Part shown: piece after piece, positions 52,184-63,126 of the stretch
Layout: the number at the start of each line of letters is the position of its first letter
Numbering within the stretch: the first letter of the stretch is position 1
Assembly: GCA_016946835.1 (NCBI GenBank)
Contig: JACVTC010000036.1
Span: 1,195,001 to 1,259,000, forward strand
From: Neocallimastix lanati (nom. inval.)
Taxonomy: Eukaryota > Neocallimastigomycota > Neocallimastigomycetes > Neocallimastigales > Neocallimastigaceae
Reading direction: 5' to 3'
DNA length: 64,000 nt
Notes under the pieces: generated by a model
Seen by the model: only the letters and a program-made list of their open reading frames with translations
What the model was told of the DNA's origin: nothing
Databases searched by the model: none
Position numbers and translations under genes: made by a program

Positions 52184-53340
52184 TTAAGGAAGTGATTCTA
52201 TACATCCTCCCCACCATCTCATTGGATTTCTTAATCTGTATTGGCTTGATCCATGTTTTTGAAGCTTATTTATTAATTTTTCAGTTTTTAAAAAGTTTTG
52301 AGCATTTACTGAATTGTCCTCAGTATCATTTATACCTATATCATGTGTAGTTGTATCATTACTATTATTAACAATATTATCATTTTTATTTTCATTATTT
52401 ACCGTTGACAAATTCACATCTTCACATTGACATTTCGTAAGAAAATCAAATATTTTATTTTGACTAGTGCTTTTATTTAACTCTTCAATAGAATTATCAT
52501 CACACCAAGGCCATCCAATTTCACTATTTGTAGAGTAAGGATATGTATAATTCTTTATTGGGGGTTCATATGTCATTGCTTTATCAATTTGATAAGTAAA
52601 GAGAAAATCATTAATAATTTCGGGCCGTTTTCTATTCTTTCGAACTGGAAATACAGAACTTGAATTATTAATTTCAGGAAAATGGCATGTATTTTTTTTT
52701 TCAGTATATTTCTAAATATTAAATATCACAATAATGATTATTTCTTAATTTGAATGTTTCTTTACTTTTTATTTTTATTTTTTTTTTTTTTTTATTGTTT
52801 TATTTCTTTAATTATTAAATATAAAATTATTTAGAGCATTGATTTTTAATACATTTTTTTTTAATTATTTAAACTTATATATAATTACTCCATATAATGA
52901 ATCAGTCATAAATCCCCAATTATTTTTCCATTGTTGAGCTGTATCCTTTTCGAATTTTACTGTTTGTTTCCTTTTGTGTATTATGTTTAGTTATTGTATT
53001 ACAATATAATTACAAAATATAAATAATTATTATATTTTAAATATTTTTAAATTTATATTATAATATTTACTTAGAAATTTTTATTATTATTATGTAAAAA
53101 TAATAATAATAAAATTTCTAACAATTATTCTTAAGTATATTATTAGTCATACTATAATATTAATTAAAATATCCTAAAAATATAAAAAAAAAAATAAAAA
53201 TAAAAATAAAAAATAACAAAAAAATAAAATAAAATAAAATAAAATAAAATAAAATAAAATAAAATAAAAAATATATATATACATATATATATAATATAAA
53301 TTTTTTAAATATTGTTTAAACTACCATATTTCATCATCAT
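52184..53340 (-). CDS. Small Trp-rich protein, 3 exons (204 aa), possibly axonemal
   Basis: Exons are 53325-53340 (16 nt), 52889-52959 and 52184-52711 (615 nt, in phase with one stop). The N terminus reads MMMKYVKFEKDTAQQWKNNW followed by GFMTDSLYG. The middle has PEIINDFLFTYQI, YEPPIKNYTYPYSTNSEIGW and a disordered Asn/Asp stretch. The end is YRLRNPMRWWGGCIESLP. The WxxNWGFM motif, with a later IGW and a Trp-rich C-terminal motif, recalls the C20orf85/CIMIP1 group of ciliary microtubule inner proteins from memory. This is weak evidence, but such a protein would suit a flagellated zoospore. Otherwise it is hypothetical. Confidence 0.65.
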
Positions 53341-53384
53341 GAACAATATTTTTAATTTTTTGGTTTCCTTGTTTACTATCAGTC

Positions 53385-53410
53385 ATTTTCATTGTTATAT
53401 TATTATTTAC

Positions 53411-53474
<64 letters not shown>

Positions 53475-53475
53475 T
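53385..53475. repeat. (ATT)n microsatellite
   Basis: About 22 ATT units lie just upstream (on the minus strand) of the 204-aa gene. A TAAAATAAAA run at 53223-53270 lies in its first intron. Confidence 0.85.
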
Positions 53476-53764
53476 ATTACTATTATTAAAAATAATATTA
53501 ATAATACTCCAAATTTATCTATTTCTTTTTTTACTATTCTAATTATTTATTATTATTATTTTTTTATTTTAAAGATATTATTATTTTAAATATTTCATAT
53601 ATAATTATTTATTTTTTTTCATTTTTTTTTTCCAACTCTATTATATAGTAAAATTATATATCATATTTTCTACATAAATCTATTTATTATAAATTTATTA
53701 ATTTATTAAATAGTTAAAATATGAGAATAATAAATATCGGAAATTTTATTTGTTTAGAAATAAA

Positions 53765-54195
53765 AATTTTTCCATTTTTTATCTTGGTGGTTAATATTCT
53801 GGACATATAAAGTTACTGGATCGACCCCGCGACTACCTCCTGAATTAATATGAGGCAATTTTCATCCTTCCAAGTCTTTCCTTATAAATGTAATTTAATT
53901 TTCACTAGTCATAATAAATATTCCTGTTGCTGGATTATATATAATTGCTAGTGTAAAGAGCACTTGATCTGTGAGAGGATTGGTATTGTTTCTCCTTCGA
54001 TAGTTCTAAAGATCACTAATAATAATTCTATATTATAAAACAGCTTATAGGAATACCTTTTATATTAGCCTTGCTTAAAGAGAGGTTCTCGTCAACGACG
54101 AAAAACGATATGGCAAAGAATCCAATGAAAGTCTGATACTTTGAAAGAAGAGACTAGAAGCCCTATTGTCATTCCCTTTCATTAATCCCAGTCTA
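53765..54195 (-). pseudogene. Decayed unidentified coding relic
   Basis: This is an island of higher G+C. Minus-strand frames show SKYQTFIGFFAISFFVVDEN then LSLSKANIKGIPISC, then TDQVLFTLAIIYNPATGIFI, then LEGWKLPHINSGGSRGVDPV then TLYVQNINHQDKKWK. Stops and frameshifts separate them. The last phrase matches the short relic at 33590-33650. I cannot name the family. Confidence 0.4.
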
Positions 54196-54899
54196 AAAAA
54201 TTAACAATAAAATATAAATATTATTTAATTAATTTAAATTTTTTATTAAGCCATTTTGTTTTAGTCATATATATATATATTTTTTTAATATATAATAATA
54301 TAGAAATTTAAAAAAAAATCAATTCAAATTTATTATCTTGTTTTATTTTTATTTTATAAACAATTATCTATATTTATTTTTATTATATTATTTTATATTA
54401 TACTATGAAAATTATTAATTAAAATAATTATTTTATAATTAAATAATTATTTTAATTAATCAATAATTTTAATAAAAATATACGATTTTTCAATATAGAT
54501 GTTGGAGACATTCTTAATAATTATAGTCTTATACTCGTTAATAATTGGTTAAAATAAAAATTATAATCAACATAAAAATTGGGTGGAGCATTTCGCCAAT
54601 TTTTTTAAAAGCATGTGGGTTATTAAAAAAAAATGTGGCATTTCGCCAAGTTGCTTATCGCCAAATTGAAAAATATTAAATAAATAAATCAATAAATAAA
54701 ATTAAATATTATTAATATTGAGAAAAGTATATGTGTTTTTTATAATAAATTTTATTTAATTTTTGTATTTATTTAATACATAAATTTTATTAATTTTAAG
54801 AACTCATTATTTTAAGATAATAAAAATATTTATTTTTATAGTAAAAATTACATATTTAATCATGTGATAATTCTATGAATTAATACACATAGATAAATG
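54196..54899. other. AT-rich spacer with MULE-like end phrases
   Basis: No gene was seen. CATTTCGCCAA occurs at about 54593 and 54642, and a similar phrase occurs at 33735. These may be remnants of element termini (compare GCATTTCGACAT of the MULE repeat). Confidence 0.35.
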
Positions 54900-55052
54900 T
54901 TACACAACATAAAAATATAAGAATAAAATATTAATATAAGATAAGAATATAATATTGATAATAATATAAGAATATAAAAATATAATATTAATAATATAAA
55001 AATATAATATTAATAATATAAAAATATAAAATAAAATGTGAATATTTTAACA
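54900..55052 (-). repeat. Probable 3' LTR of a Ty1/copia element
   Basis: On the minus strand a polypurine tract (GGGGGGAA) follows the pol stop and is immediately followed by TGTTAAAATATTCACATTTT. The first 28 bp recur at 55957-55984. The right boundary at ...GTGTAACA (about 54900) is my guess from TG..CA ends. Confidence 0.5.
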
Positions 55053-55059
55053 TTCCCCC

Positions 55060-55949
55060 CTAAACAAGATTTTTCTTGAAAATTTTGTTTGCGAAGAATA
55101 ACATTTTATTTCCATTGACATCTTTTGTGAGTACATCTGCAAGATTGTCTTCGGATTTGATATGTTGTAAAATAACATTATTATTTTCAACATGTTCCTT
55201 GAAGAAATGGTAACTTACACGTATGTTTCTTGGTCTTTTTCCAATAGCGAAATTTTCAGGGGAATATAGACTGGCTTTATTGTCACCATAGAGATTTATT
55301 TTAAATTTTTTGTTAAATAGTTCTTCAAGAATATTTTTCAACCATAGGCCATTTGTAACGGCTTCCGATAATGCAACATATTCTGCTTCGGCTGTGGATC
55401 TTGAGACACATTGTTGTTGTCTTGACATCCATAAGACTGGTCCTGAAGCTAGGAAGTAGATATTTCCAGATGTAGATTTACTATTGATTATATCTCCAGC
55501 GAAGTCGGAGTCAGTATAGCCTTTAAGATTTCCATCTCTTTTAAATTGTAGATAATAATCTTTGGTTTGGTTAATATATTTAAATATTTGCAATACCTTT
55601 TTCCAATCGGTCATATTTGGGTTTTTATTTTTTCTTGATGCTTTGTTTACTGCACAAGCAATATCAGGTCTTGTGTATTTTGCTAAATGTATGAGAGAGC
55701 CTACTGCGCTTTGATAGATACTATTATCGAATGGTTCGTTGTTAATTTCTTTAATGTTTTCACCTACACAAGGAGTAGAGGATTTTTGATTTTCATTTAA
55801 TTTGAATCTTTTTAAAATGTCGTTAATATATTTCTTTTGTGAAATATTATACCCATATTCAGTAGGTTCAACAGTTATTCCAAGTATATGATTTACTGGA
55901 CTACATTTTGATATTTTAAATTTGTTTTTAATTAGCTCAACAGTGGAGT
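55060..55949 (-). pseudogene. Ty1/copia RT end plus RNase H, 5'-truncated
   Basis: An open frame reads the end of the RVT_2 domain (VNHILGITVEPTEYGYNISQ, then KKYINDILKRFKL). It continues with the connection (YQSAVGSLIHLAKYTRPDIA) and RNase H with its carboxylates: GYTDSDFAGD (first Asp), STAEAEYVALSEA (Glu), LYGDNKASL (Asp), then HVENNNVILQHIKSEDNLAD and VLTKDV. No stop interrupts it until 55060. The upstream half of RT, integrase, protease and gag are missing. A 34-bp LTR piece abuts the break. Confidence 0.88.
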
Positions 55950-55950
55950 T

Positions 55951-55984
55951 TATTAATATAAAATAAAATGTGAATATTTTAACA
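55951..55984 (-). repeat. LTR fragment abutting truncated copia pol
   Basis: TGTTAAAATATTCACATTTT and the following TTATTTTATATTAATA repeat the 3' LTR start at 55025-55052 (28 bp identical, 932 bp apart). Confidence 0.65.
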
Positions 55985-56189
55985 AATATCGAATAAAAAC
56001 GATTTTAAAAAAATTATTTTGAATTAATATTTATTTATTTATTCATATATTTATATCAATACTCCACTTGTCGAAATGCAACTCTCCCATAAAAATTATT
56101 TAATTAAAAACAGGATAAATACTATATTTACACAATTGAAATTTCAAAATTTCATAATATATATATACATTAAATATTAATATTAACAA

Positions 56190-57000
56190 TGAATTTTTTT
56201 AAAGGAGGAATGACCCTTAAAAAAGTAATTTATTTTAATATGTAATTAAAATTATATATTTTAAAAATTTTTATAATAAATATTTAAATATAAATAAATA
56301 TATTATATGTTTTTAGGTTAGAGAGATTTAATGCCTCTCGAAGATACTATCATTTTTCAAAGTCCTTAATTCCTTAATTATAATAAATAATAAATTATAT
56401 TATGATAATCCATTAGAAGATATACTATGTTTAAAATATTATTTTATTTTTAACCAAATAATAACATTATTATTATTTTTTATATTTATTTATTTTATTA
56501 TTAGGCTTGATGAAATTCCAATTTTTCGATAAAATTTAAAATCTATTCATCCAAAATTGTTCTAAGTACGATGAATAGATTTTAAATTTTATCGAAAAAT
56601 TGGAATTTCATCAAGCCTAAGTACAAATAATATTTATATTAATAAAAAAAAAAAAAAACTTTGGACGTTTACATTGATATTTTTCTGAGAATTTTTCCAA
56701 TTGAAGATGAGTCAAATTATGGACAATTTTCAACTATCAATATATTTTGTTTACAAGCTTTATCAAGAGGAATTTTAAAAATTAAGAAAACATTTTATAT
56801 ATAAAATGAAAGTTACTAATTATTTTTTATTAAAATATTATATAAAGGAAAATATATCGAAAAAGCAAAATATCTTGATTATGTAAAATTAATTACTAAT
56901 CAAAGAAATAATAATATTTATGAATATGGACTCTTTATTAATAAAGAAGTTAAAAAAAAATTATTAGTCCAGATTGAATAAAAAATATAAAACTTTTAGA
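56190..57000 (+). other. Possible decayed gene
   Basis: Coding-like phrases appear in different frames: MNFFKGGMTLKK (56190), LERFNASRRYYHFSKSL (about 56322), LDVYIDIFLRIFPIEDES and INIFCLQALSRGI (56663-56775), and KYIEKAKYLDYVKLITNQRN (about 56850). Stops and broken splice phases lie between them, and a hairpin sits in the middle (56501-56620). The family is not recognised. It could be a dead multi-exon gene. Confidence 0.35.
56501..56620. repeat. Perfect 51-bp inverted repeat, 18-nt loop
   Basis: Arms 56501-56551 (TTAGGCTTGATGAAATTCCA...) and 56570-56620 are exact reverse complements. The loop is 56552-56569. CTAAGTAC occurs both at the loop's right edge and across the right end of the second arm. 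Confidence 0.95.
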
Positions 57001-57534
57001 AAAGATATAAAATTCAAAAATAATGTTTTATTCCATATAATAATCTCATTTATTAAAAAATTGAATTAGAATATTTATTAAACAGTTCCCTAACCCCAAA
57101 TATAATAGATAAGGACATTCAAAAAAAGAAATTCGCACTTAACTATTAACAAATAAGATTATTAATTTAAATTTATAAACTAATTACATTATATTAAAAT
57201 CTTTTATGTATTATATTAGGAATTTTTTAATAAATAGTTGTTTTAATATAAATATGATATTTAAAATTTTAAATTTAAATAATACGCATACTAATATATA
57301 TTCAAATAATTTTGTTACTATTAATTTATCAAATTGAAAAAATATTATTTAATAAATTTTATTTACTAAATAAATATTTTATTCACTCACTAATATCTAA
57401 ACCAAAACAGTACACTTCATACTTTAAAATTTATACATTGATTTGCTTTTTTTAATTTCATTTATTTATAAATAATTATAAATAAATTTACTTTTATTTT
57501 TGTTTCGTCTAATACATTTAAATATAAAAGTAGC

Positions 57535-58148
57535 TTAGATTTCAGCTAATTCACGAAGACGTCTAATGGTACTACGAACAGTAACAGCGGCGGTAGTACT
57601 ATAAAATATTAATATATTATTATAAAAAAATCATTTATATTTTAATTTATATTAGTAATACTTCTATTATTTCTTTATAATGCTAAATTTAAACTCACCT
57701 AACAGACCAAGCACCACCAGCAATAGTTTTACTACAACTCTTACATTCCCAGATACCAACAGCAGTACGCTTGATAGCATCCTTACCACAGAATGGACAA
57801 GTGTAGCGGGAGTGTTGACTGATTTCAATCTTCTTGATTTGCTTTCTTAAAGAAGCACCATAACGAGTACCGTATTTACCACAAACTCCGACCTTTCTAG
57901 TACGCTTTTAGATCACAAATTTTATATTTGTTAATTATAAAATCATTATATTTAATATTTATTATTTTTATTATATTAATAAATACCTTGGCCTAAATTT
58001 AATCAGTCGCAGAAAATTATTTATTTCATTTAATATTTAAAATAAAAATAATTAATTAATTTCTCATTGATGGATGAACATTTTATATAATATTAATATA
58101 CATATTTCATTTATCATTATATTCATTTTCATTAAAATTAATTACCAT
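57535..58148 (-). CDS. RPL43: 60S ribosomal protein eL43 (L37A/L43), 4 exons (92 aa)
   Basis: Exons are 58146-58148 (the ATG alone), 57987-57992 (GCCAAG), 57699-57904 and 57535-57598; the total of 279 nt gives 92 aa, the usual length of the family. The product starts [20 protein letters not shown]. It carries the C4 zinc finger YTCPFCGKD...[10 protein letters not shown] and ends [16 protein letters not shown]. It is a structural protein of the large ribosomal subunit that binds Zn and rRNA. GC-richer codons than in neighbouring genes fit high expression. Only the ATG plus 6-nt exon arrangement restores the family's MAK start; no in-frame ATG exists near exon 3. Confidence 0.95.
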
Positions 58149-58993
58149 TTTCAATTAATATCGATAATATGTCGAAAAAGAGGAAGTAACCCATGGTTCT
58201 CGAATAAACATATCTTTTGTTAAACTCAATATTAAATAATAACCAATCAAATTACTTATTCTATTTTTTAACCAATCATTAAAAAATACTCATTAAAAAT
58301 ATTTCGAAAAATTAAATTCTTTCTTTTAAAGATAATGAAAAAATTGGAATAAATATGAATATGTGAATATTTATATTAAAATGTTATAAAATAAATAATT
58401 TTAATTCTATTTATTTTAAAATTTTAATTTTTGTATTTAATATTTCTTTATTCCATATGTTATTTTAAAGTAATTTTCAAATTATTCGAAAAATTTTAAT
58501 ATTTTATAACATTTAAAAGCATAAGAATTAATAAGTTTAATCATTCTATACTCCATTTACTTTAAAATTAATTAAATATTTTTTATATTAATTCTCTATT
58601 TATTTATTTCCTTAATCCTTAATTTTTGAAATACAAAATATAAAATTTCTTTCTTTTCCTAAAATTAAATTTAAAAAATACAATTTAAACGATTTGTCCT
58701 CATATACTTTCTTATTATCACTATACCTCCTTAAATGAATAAACTTTTATAAACTACTAATACAATTATTTCATATTTTTAATACAACACCTAATGTATT
58801 TTTAAAACATTCTAAATAAATTATTTTACACTTTAATTTTATTTCATCACAATAATAATAAATATTACTTTAAACACAATATTTCTTATATTTTTAATGT
58901 TCATTTTATTTTTATTAAAATGAATTGAAAATGCTCTAATTTCCCGATTTCATTGTCCTTTACATTTTCGGTATTATACATTAATATTTTAAA

Positions 58994-59360
58994 TTAACGG
59001 TACTTTATTTATAATTATATTAAACAAAATTATATAGTTAATACTTCATTCAATATAAAATAATTCCAAAAATTATATCTAATTTATTAATTTATTAATA
59101 TATACCTTATGGAAACCGATGTCTTCAGCATATTCACGGAAAGCTTGTCTGCAAAGGTTTAAACCATACTTACGAATGACACCAGCACGGTTTTCAGTAA
59201 CACGACTAAATACAAACAAAAAAAATTAATACAGATTTCATTTTTATTTAACATTATTTATATTTAAAAATAACTCTATCAGTTATTTAAATTCATACCA
59301 GCAACGGGAACCCTTTCCGTAACGACGTGGGTGAGAATACCAAACTTGATCGTGAGCCAT
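58994..59360 (-). CDS. RPS29: 40S ribosomal protein uS14 (S29), 3 exons (56 aa)
   Basis: Exons are 59299-59360, 59106-59205 and 58994-59002; the last holds only TAC CGT TAA. The 56-aa product is the standard length: [19 protein letters not shown] at the start, [20 protein letters not shown] in the middle and FHKYR at the end. It sits in the head of the small subunit. The usual zinc site is CxxC...CxxC. Here it reads CRVT and CRQA, so the second Cys of each pair is missing. The last intron has a TATTAAC branch-like site before the 9-nt terminal exon. The gene lies 845 bp upstream of eL43 on the same strand. Confidence 0.94.
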
Positions 59361-59377
59361 TTTATATTAATATATAA

Positions 59378-59410
59378 TCAATTCAAAAGAGAGAGAAAGA
59401 AAAAAAATTC
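59378..59410 (-). promoter_or_regulatory. Polypyrimidine tract before uS14 start
   Basis: Just upstream of the ATG the minus strand carries TTTTTTTTCTTTCTCTCTCT. Pyrimidine-rich leaders are common for ribosomal-protein genes. A shorter one (TTCCTCTTTTTCGACATA, about 58169-58186) precedes eL43. Confidence 0.45.
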
Positions 59411-59741
59411 ATTGGTTTTGTAAACACATAGAGTAAATTAACATATTATATAAATTTGTGGCTTTGACCAATCATAAATTAGAAAAATTAATTAGTAATA
59501 TATTTATAAATATATTATTAATAGTATTGTAAATATACTATAGATATTTTCATGTGATATATTTATGATTATGTACATTTTTATGATATTTTTGATTTAT
59601 GAAATATTTACATAAATTTTAATTTATACTAAATCCCTAATGTTACTTTAGACTAAATCATTTGAACTAAAATAAAAATAATATTAAATCAATGCTTATT
59701 GAAAATTACTCTTATATTCAAAAGTTCGCAATAATTGCGGC

Positions 59742-59811
<70 letters not shown>

Positions 59812-62200
59812 TTCAAAAAGATTAAAGTTAAAAAAAAAAAAAAAAAAAGGATTAAAAATTAATAATATTTCTTATTAATTGCTTATCAAAACAGTTATTA
59901 TTATATAATAATTATTTATAAGAGTATAAATAATAATACAGAAAATACAATAAATTCATAACGAAATAGAGGAAGATAACGATATAATCCATTAAAATTA
60001 TACTAAAGAAAAACTCAAATAAAGAATCTTAGTTACGAATTATTAATAAATACCATTTTGATTGTTCTAGAAAAGAATCCTAATTATATAACTATAATTT
60101 ATTAATAAATCCAATCATTTTTTTATGTTAAACTAAATAGTTCTTTTTCTAAATATCAGAATATAATAGCAAAAGAGAATAATTTATAAATATTACTCTT
60201 CCTAATAAGTTATCCAAAAAAAGAGATAATGGAAAAATAGTTTTTCATATTCAAAAGAAAATGGTTAATATTTTTGATGTTTTAAAAAATGGAAACTCAA
60301 AGCCAAAGAATGAAAGTATAGTCAAACATGACATGAAATAATAATGAAATGATTCTATTATTCTTGAATTATTAAATTTTCATTCAAATTTATTGAAATA
60401 AGCCAAAAATATTCAATTGTTTTAAGATATAATAATAATGGACTTTACAAAGAAAGTTAGGAATAAAAATATAAAATTATAATATTGATAAGAAATGTAC
60501 TAATTTTTATATTTTGTTACACTAAAAAAAAAAAAAAAAAAAAAAAAAACTATAAAAAATTTCTAATAATAAATGAATTTATAAATAAATTTTCATATAA
60601 ATTTTAAATTTTTAATTTTATTATTTATTTATTTTATATTTGTTTGTTTATATTATTTGTATATTTATTTATTTGTTTATTTATTTATTTATAATATATT
60701 TATGATTGGTTATAAATAATTAAAATCAATTTCAATAAAATTTACAATAAAATTTATATTTATGTCGTGTAACACAAAAAATAATTTATAATTTTTTTTA
60801 ATTTCTGGTATAATAATCTAAAAAGATTAAGTTATTGTATCAGGTTAGATTTTATTAAATTTTATTATAAATATTTCTAATTTATATCAATATTTAATAA
60901 TAATTTAGTCTGTTAAAGAGTATAATTATTCTCAGTAGCAAACACTAGTAGTAACAGTTTTCGTTGATTACTAGGAATTATTTTAGTTATTATTGATTTT
61001 AAAAATTTTTTTTTTTAATTTGAAATTGAAGGTTTTATTATAAGAAAATCAAACACTCGAACATACAAAAACTTCAATGATAAAGTAATGTTTACCCATG
61101 TAAATTTTTTATATAAATTATATAAATTTCTATAAATTTCTTCACAAATTTAAAATACTGAAATTAAGAGGAAATTTATTTTTTGTACTTTTATAAAATA
61201 AAATTAATAATTATTTATTTATATTTTAATATAAAAAGTATTCATTATTTCGTTTATTCAATATCTAAATAATTTATCTAAATAATTTTTCATTAAAATA
61301 TTATTTTTTTTTATTTGATTGTAGAGGTATAAGGCTATAAACACTTTCTCCGAAAAGAAAGCCACCTTCCAAATACCCTTTTACAACAAAAGAAATTGAT
61401 CATATAATAAAATAAAATATAAAAAATATATATATACATAAAAATAAACCTACTCATAAATACTTTACATTTACTTGATAGTAAAATTGATTTATTTTAA
61501 AATTTATAATAAAAAGATAAATTACTTTAAAATAATTGTTAATATATCAAATAGGAAATCTTATTATAAATAATAAAAAAATTAATAATATAAAATCGAA
61601 TATCTAAATGTTTTTTGTTAAATAAAGCCATTATCATTTATATTTATTTTAAAAGTCAATTTATTTAATATTCAATAGATACTACTTATATAAAAAATAG
61701 ATAATATAATTAAACATTTTAATAATATATATATATATATTTTTTTTATTAAATTACTGTTCAAAAAAAAAAATAATAAAATAAAATAAAAAAATTAAAT
61801 AATTTAATAAATAAATATATGTAACAAAATAAGTATATATTGAATAAATAAATAAAATTCTTTTCAGATTAAAATAATAATGTTTAATGAATTTATTTTA
61901 TTGATAATTAAATTAGACTATGAAATGATATAATAGTTTTATATATTGTCAATAATATTTATAATATATAAATAAATATACAATACAAATTATTTATAGA
62001 ATAAATCAGAAAAAAAAATTTTTTTTTTTTTTAGTTATATATAATCTTTTTTTTATAAATAAAAGAAAAGTTCTTTATAAGAGGTAATTCTTGTATTTAT
62101 ATAATAAAGTAATATAACAAGATAATTATAAATATATAAAATTTATGTATGTTTAAAATTTAGTATATATATATTTAAAATATTAATTAATTATTATTTT
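59411..62200. other. AT-rich intergenic region with poly-A tracts
   Basis: Poly-A tracts occur at 59743-59806, 59830-59848 and 60522-60550. A weakly coding-like stretch at 60120-60480 has many stops and no recognised domain. No gene is called. Confidence 0.5.
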
Positions 62201-62219
62201 TTAATTTAAAGAAAGTATA

Positions 62220-63080
62220 GAGTAATTATTTTTTAAATAATTTAATTTTTTAAATCAATTACAATACTTATAATAGTTATAGTTTTGTAATTTTTGTATT
62301 ATTATAATGAAGATACTTTAATAATGGATGATAGAAATAGCAGAAATATATTCTATTCGTAATTATATTTAAATTTCTGCAATTATATAATTTATTTTTT
62401 ATGTAAAGAAAAAATTGAAAAAATATATATTTTTTTATTAATTAATTATTATGAAAGGTTAATGAACTTTTTAAATTTTATTAATTTAAAAATTGAAATT
62501 CATTTCATAATTAACAAATAATAATTGAAAAGATTGAAGTATAGAATGATAAAAATAATAACAATAATAACATTAATATCAGTAAAATTAATCAATAAAG
62601 TAAATATTTATTTTAATTAATATAATTAAATAAATAAAATAATTTATTTATCAAGAAAAATCAATATTAAAGGAAATTATTATTATGTTTTTTTATAAGA
62701 AAATTACTTTTTATTTTAATTATTACAGTAATAAAATTCAAATAATCATGTAATTTTATATTATAATAATAAAGATACTATTATATTAGAAATAATGGAA
62801 ATATATTTTTTAATAATTGTTTCGAATTTTAACTTTTATGTTAGAGAAGAATTGAATAAATGATAAATTTTTCCTTAATAATTGATTAATAATTGTTATA
62901 AAAATATTAAATTATATGATTTTCATTAAAAAATTGAAATTCAATTTATTATTATTTTATAAAAATCAAAAGTTGAATTATATAAATGATAATAGTAGCA
63001 GTAGTAATAATATTAGTATCTAACAATGAAGTTTATATTTTATTTAATTTAACAATAAAAATAATTTATTTGCTCTTGAA
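62220..63080. repeat. Two diverged tandem copies, about 430 bp each
   Basis: Landmarks recur in the same order in 62290-62640 and 62760-63075. These are ATAATxAAGATACT, GAAATATAT, ATTGAAATTCA, a GATAATAGTAGCAG-like segment and AATAATTTATTT. Similarity is partial and was judged by eye only. Confidence 0.4.
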
Positions 63081-63126
63081 AAATTAATATTTATTTTAAA
63101 ACTTTGTAATTTATATTTGTAGAATT

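Noticed and set aside
59077-59105. A 27-nt intron ending uS14 with a single extra Ile codon
   Set aside because: It is too short for a spliceosomal intron. The acceptor at 59003 gives the family's usual KYR ending and a 56-aa product.
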